Assembly (NCBI GenBank): GCA_947628175.1
Contig: CANQZA010000001.1
Location: forward strand, 68,883 to 121,549
Length of the DNA stretch: 52,667 nucleotides
Direction of reading: 5' to 3'
From: an uncultured Clostridia bacterium
GTDB taxonomy: Bacteria; Bacillota; Clostridia; Oscillospirales; Acutalibacteraceae
Part shown: positions 49,870 through 52,667 of the stretch, in pieces
How the letters are laid out: each line of letters starts with the position of its first letter
How positions within the stretch are numbered: the first letter of the stretch is position 1
Made by a program: the position numbers and the translations under genes
The notes under the pieces: model-generated
Told to the model about the DNA's origin: nothing
The model's database searches: none
The model's input: only the letters and a program-made list of their open reading frames with translations

Positions 49870-51063
49870 ATGAAGAAAAAATTATTTTCGTTGTTTATTG
49901 CAAATGTAATCCTTCTGTCATGCTTTGCCTTTTCCCTGTCGGCATACGGAAAAACGCAGCAGCTTATTCTTGACACAAAAATGACCTATGAGACTGACGG
50001 TGCTGATGACAAGGGGATCTTCACCTATACTCCGGACGCATCGGGTACATTCTCCTTTTTGTCATATAATGTTCCTGCAAGCGAGGTATATCTTTATGTA
50101 AAAGAGATTGACCCGCAAACAGGTGAAAAAAAATATGTTCAGCTTGCATACTCAAACAGCGATCCCGATTATGAAAAAAATAATCACAACCGACAGCAGT
50201 TCTGCCTTACTTATCATCTCAACCGAGGTGTTACATACTACTTTCACGCAGGCTGGCTGTTTGAGAGCAGAACATCGGGAACAATGACCGTTATGCTTAC
50301 CTGCAATGAATATGATGATAAGTGCATTGAAAACATCACTGTTTCGTGTCCTGTAACTGCAAAGCTCAATGTTTATGCGGACGGCAATTGGATGACAGAC
50401 GCAAACGGCGAAAGATATTACTACTATAACCCTTCAAAGATTATCAGTAATATGACGGTAACGGTTTATTATTCCACGGGCGAGGTGTCCTCCGTTACCG
50501 GAAAAACGGAAATTGACGGCTACACAATCAGATATCTGAACGATCAGCTCAATACGCACTGGTATCCCAAGGAACATCCAAACTACACTGCAAATATCAT
50601 TACCGTAAAAATCCTTGATGTAACGGCAGATTACAATGTTGACATTATTTCAAGCGCAAGGTATCCCGTTCAGGGCGTAGTCAAATCCATGAACGGCGAA
50701 TATATTAAAGAAGCGCAGATTTACTGTGGCTCTGAGCTTCTGGCAACATCAAGCGCCACGGGTTACTTTTCCTTCAGTTATCCTGCGGGTCAATATACTC
50801 TAACGGTCAAAGCGCCGGGTGCGCTTGCAAGAACGGCTACCATCATTGTAAGCACAACAGCGAAAGACAACAACTATGTTTCACAACCCATCAATCTTTA
50901 CACCTGCGACTATGTTCAGGATGGCATAATCAATACAAAGGATTACGCAAAAATTAAAAAGCTCACAGATGATGCTCTGATGAAAAAGGATATCGAGCAG
51001 TACAGCTCGGCTATACACTACACATCCAAAAATTATGAAGATCTCAATATCTATCCTAAATAA
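49870..51063 (+). CDS. Secreted protein with carboxypeptidase-like domain and half-dockerin
   Basis: A 397-residue exported protein: signal peptide (about 1-26), a beta-rich region of about 200 residues of unknown type (IFTYTPDASGTFSFLSYNV, TYYFHAGWLFESRTSGTMTVML, resembling bacterial pre-peptidase C-terminal or Ig folds), then a carboxypeptidase regulatory-like domain (about 268-330; VQGVVKSMNGEYIKEAQIYC, GYFSFSYPAGQYTLTV). It ends with a dockerin-like loop, CDYVQDGIINTKDYAKIKK (about 345-365). AAGGAGG lies 15 nt after the CotH stop. Last gene of the cluster. It lacks a catalytic signature, so it is likely a structural or binding partner. Confidence 0.82.
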   Translation: MKKKLFSLFIANVILLSCFAFSLSAYGKTQQLILDTKMTYETDGADDKGIFTYTPDASGTFSFLSYNVPASEVYLYVKEIDPQTGEKKYVQLAYSNSDPDYEKNNHNRQQFCLTYHLNRGVTYYFHAGWLFESRTSGTMTVMLTCNEYDDKCIENITVSCPVTAKLNVYADGNWMTDANGERYYYYNPSKIISNMTVTVYYSTGEVSSVTGKTEIDGYTIRYLNDQLNTHWYPKEHPNYTANIITVKILDVTADYNVDIISSARYPVQGVVKSMNGEYIKEAQIYCGSELLATSSATGYFSFSYPAGQYTLTVKAPGALARTATIIVSTTAKDNNYVSQPINLYTCDYVQDGIINTKDYAKIKKLTDDALMKKDIEQYSSAIHYTSKNYEDLNIYPK

Positions 51064-51103
51064 AACCTGAATGAAAATGCACAACCGACAATAAAATAAA
51101 AAG

Positions 51104-51147
51104 AGGGCTGCCTCGGTGACAATTAGTCACGGGCAGCCTTTTGTTTT
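51104..51147 (+). terminator. Terminator of the VTC-CotH cluster
   Basis: GGCTGCC (51106-51112) pairs with GGCAGCC (51132-51138), with an inner GTGAC / GTCAC (51116-51120, 51126-51130), followed by TTTTGTTTT. Confidence 0.88.
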
Positions 51148-51149
51148 GC

Positions 51150-51416
51150 CTATTTTTCAATCAAATCATTTTCGTCAAGCATTTTAATAAACTTTTCTAT
51201 GTCTTTTCTTGCGGTATCGGCATCAATCTCATACTCATCCGTTACCATTTTAACGGCGTCATCAACCGTTATATCATCGCAAAAACAATCCCAGAAGAAT
51301 GAGCCGCTCTGATTAAGCGTTATCATCCCGTTAAATTCTCTTGTCGTTTTTCCCACAGGAACAACGATTATCGATCCTGCGATTTCTCTTTTGGCAAAGC
51401 CTTCTTTAATCTTCAT
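51150..51416 (-). CDS. PqqD-family peptide chaperone-like protein
   Basis: An 88-residue protein: MKIKEGFAKREIAGSIIVVPVG, then LNQSGSFFWDCFCDDITVDDAVKMV and a helical end (ADTARKDIEKFIKMLDENDLIE), the order of elements in PqqD/RRE domains that present leader peptides to radical-SAM or other modifying enzymes. The ATG at 51414-51416 lies downstream of a good promoter; a longer ORF start would overlap the -35. No radical-SAM enzyme or precursor gene is within the window. Confidence 0.82.
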   Translation of the reverse strand: MKIKEGFAKREIAGSIIVVPVGKTTREFNGMITLNQSGSFFWDCFCDDITVDDAVKMVTDEYEIDADTARKDIEKFIKMLDENDLIEK

Positions 51417-51447
51417 AAATATCCGTACCTCTTTAATTAGTATATTA

Positions 51448-51476
51448 ATTTTAACAAAAATATACTCCGCTTTCAA
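51448..51476 (-). promoter_or_regulatory. Promoter of the PqqD-like gene
   Basis: Minus strand TTGAAA (51471-51476) and TAAAAT (51448-51453), spacer 17 bp, about 35 nt upstream of the ATG. Confidence 0.7.
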
Positions 51477-51508
51477 GAGTTATTGGCAATTTATTGAGGT
51501 TATTAAAG

Positions 51509-51550
51509 CAAAAAACAGAGGCATCATAACAGGAAATGCCATGATACCTC
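51509..51550 (-). terminator. Terminator after the wall-anchored protein gene
   Basis: Minus strand GAGGTATCAT (51541-51550) pairs with ATGATGCCTC (51518-51527; one G-T pair), then TGTTTTTT. Confidence 0.8.
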
Positions 51551-51575
51551 CGTTAAATTCAGTTTTCTTTCATCA

Positions 51576-52667
51576 TTATTCGGCTTCATCTCTGCGCTTT
51601 TTTGACGCCAAAATCATGAACGCCGCGCCCACAAAGATTCCCACTGTTGAGGCAGTATAGCCCGCAGCTCCCGTGTCAGGGCTTTTTTTGGAATAATTCT
51701 TTTTTGAATTGTTGGTTTTGGATGTGGTATCGGTTGAAGGATGGCTTTGAGCAGTCTCTGTTTCAAATTCAACCTCTGCGTTTACAACCGTGTCTTTCTC
51801 ATCCCATACAGCCTTTGCCTCGTCACTTATGAATGTAACGGTGAATGTTCCGTCATTATTCTCAGCAACCTTGTAATCCTCACCAAGCACCAGTTTGTCA
51901 TTTCCGGTTTCAATACTCCAGCCTGTAAGTGCGCCGCTGCCAACATATGTGAAAGTAACGATATACTCGTTTTCAGAATCTGTTTCATATGTGATATTGG
52001 ACTCTGCCGCTTTGCCGTTTACCGTAAGGGTCAATTTCTTTCCGCTGTGTGATGCCGTTGTCTCAATAACAGGTATTTCTTTCGTTTCCTTTTGATGACA
52101 TACGGAACATTCTCTCTCGCTGAGTCCTTTTTCTATCGCTGTGGCTTCTTTAACCGTATACCATTCACCAAAGCTGTGTCCTGTCGCAGGCACTTCCTCC
52201 TGCTTTATAAAAATTTCACCGCAAACAGAACAGTGGCTTCCCTCTGTAAGTCCTGTTTCTGTACAGGTGGGAGGTACTGCCTCATCTATTACTTCCGTAT
52301 GACCTGTTGCAGGAATCTCCTCCTGTGCTTTTAAGATCTCATTACATACCGAGCAGTGCTTGCCCTCCGTAAGTCCTGTTTCTGTACAGGTGGGAGGTAC
52401 TGCCTCGTCTATTACCTCTGTATGACCGTTTGCAGGAATTTCCTCCTGTGCTTTTAAGATCTCATTACATACCGAGCAGTGCTTGCCCTCCGTAAGTCCT
52501 GTTTCTGTACAGGTAGGTGCTTTTGCCTTGTCTATTACCTCTGTATGACCATTTGCAGGAATCTCCTCCTGAGTTTTTAAGGTTTCACCGCAAACGGAAC
52601 AGTGGCTTCCCTCCATAAGTCCTGTTTCTGTACAGGTAGGTGCTTTTGCCTCATCTATTACCTCTGT
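51576..52667 (-). CDS. Repeat-rich, sortase-anchored surface protein, 5' end cut by window edge
   Basis: The frame is open to the right edge, so the N-terminus and signal peptide are outside. What is visible: four tandem 41-residue repeats encoded by 123-bp units (each has [16 protein letters not shown] and QEEIPA), a degenerate fifth copy, then a beta domain ([21 protein letters not shown]) and an anchoring tail: KSPDTGA, a membrane helix ([16 protein letters not shown]) and a KKRRDE positive end. The SPDTG pentapeptide is an LPxTG variant for sortase. The paired Cys in each repeat suggest metal binding or disulfides. Its function is unknown, probably surface adhesion. Confidence 0.88.
   Translation of the reverse strand, partial: TEVIDEAKAPTCTETGLMEGSHCSVCGETLKTQEEIPANGHTEVIDKAKAPTCTETGLTEGKHCSVCNEILKAQEEIPANGHTEVIDEAVPPTCTETGLTEGKHCSVCNEILKAQEEIPATGHTEVIDEAVPPTCTETGLTEGSHCSVCGEIFIKQEEVPATGHSFGEWYTVKEATAIEKGLSERECSVCHQKETKEIPVIETTASHSGKKLTLTVNGKAAESNITYETDSENEYIVTFTYVGSGALTGWSIETGNDKLVLGEDYKVAENNDGTFTVTFISDEAKAVWDEKDTVVNAEVEFETETAQSHPSTDTTSKTNNSKKNYSKKSPDTGAAGYTASTVGIFVGAAFMILASKKRRDEAE
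52131..52667 (-). repeat. Tandem 123-bp coding repeats
   Basis: Start-to-start distances of the conserved TCCTGTTTCTGTACAG stretch are 123 bp each (52251, 52374, 52497, 52620), encoding 41-residue units at high nucleotide identity. The three central copies are nearly identical at DNA level, so copy number may vary among strains or be misassembled. Confidence 0.85.

Noticed and set aside
52131-52667. Possible CRISPR-like repeat array
   Set aside because: The 123-bp units are contiguous coding repeats in one open frame without spacers, and no cas genes are near.

Overview
The window looks like chromosome of a low-to-mid-GC Clostridia member, most likely an Oscillospiraceae/Ruminococcaceae-type gut anaerobe. 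The reasons are strong AGGAGG-type ribosome sites, sigma-A promoters (TTGACA-17-TATAAT), U-tailed hairpin terminators, a LexA operator of the Gram-positive type, GH25 lysozymes, an ECF-type ThiT, dockerin-like C-termini and a [SL]PxTG-type wall anchor. Genus assignment is inference. There are no phage, plasmid or insertion-sequence genes and no CRISPR array; most of the window is chromosomal housekeeping.

Layout. 1-6.2 kb: an XRE regulator cut by the left edge, a hairpin-rich intergenic stretch with an acetyltransferase remnant, a secreted subtilisin-like protease and a ClC chloride/proton antiporter. 6.2-7.1 kb: rplM-rpsI on the minus strand. 7.3-11.7 kb: a small conserved protein, then the overlapping operon metF / B12-reactivation domain / metH / IscR-like Rrf2 regulator. 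11.7-15 kb: two small membrane proteins and a GPH-type sugar symporter with a membrane-anchored partner. 15-20.5 kb (minus): lexA, mrp, a HAD phosphatase, an unknown anchored protein, degV and birA. 20.6-20.9 kb: tRNA-Met, tRNA-Glu and tRNA-Arg. 21-24.3 kb: a flavin reductase and serC-serA. 24.3-28.2 kb: an XRE regulator, a polytopic membrane protein, an HMGL-like aldolase and TPP riboswitch-thiT. 28.2-33 kb: two GH25 lysozymes, then DAHP synthase and an LDH/MDH-family dehydrogenase. 33-37.2 kb: an acyltransferase and a three-gene ABC importer. 37.2-38.9 kb: a membrane-tethered MerR regulator with a four-helix membrane protein. 38.9-51.1 kb: a two-component system divergent from a VTC-domain / DUF4956 / carbohydrate-binding lipoprotein / giant CotH protein / secreted dockerin-like protein cluster. 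51.1-52.7 kb: an orphan PqqD-like protein and a repeat-rich wall-anchored protein cut by the right edge.

The most interesting part is 38.9-51.1 kb. A cytoplasmic triphosphate-tunnel (polyphosphate polymerase-like) enzyme and a polytopic membrane protein sit in one apparent operon with a beta-helix carbohydrate-binding lipoprotein, a 1747-residue secreted CotH (atypical kinase fold) protein and another secreted protein. The last two end in a single dockerin-like calcium loop, which also ends the protease at 1.7-4.0 kb. I infer an envelope-modification or surface-assembly system, possibly phosphate-based, under control of the divergent sensor kinase/response regulator. Components of this kind are known separately; the specific architecture, the triplicated beta-module in the CotH protein and the shared half-dockerins deserve checking. 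The second notable item is the membrane-anchored MerR regulator, whose own promoter has the 19-bp spacer and internal dyad typical of MerR-activated promoters.
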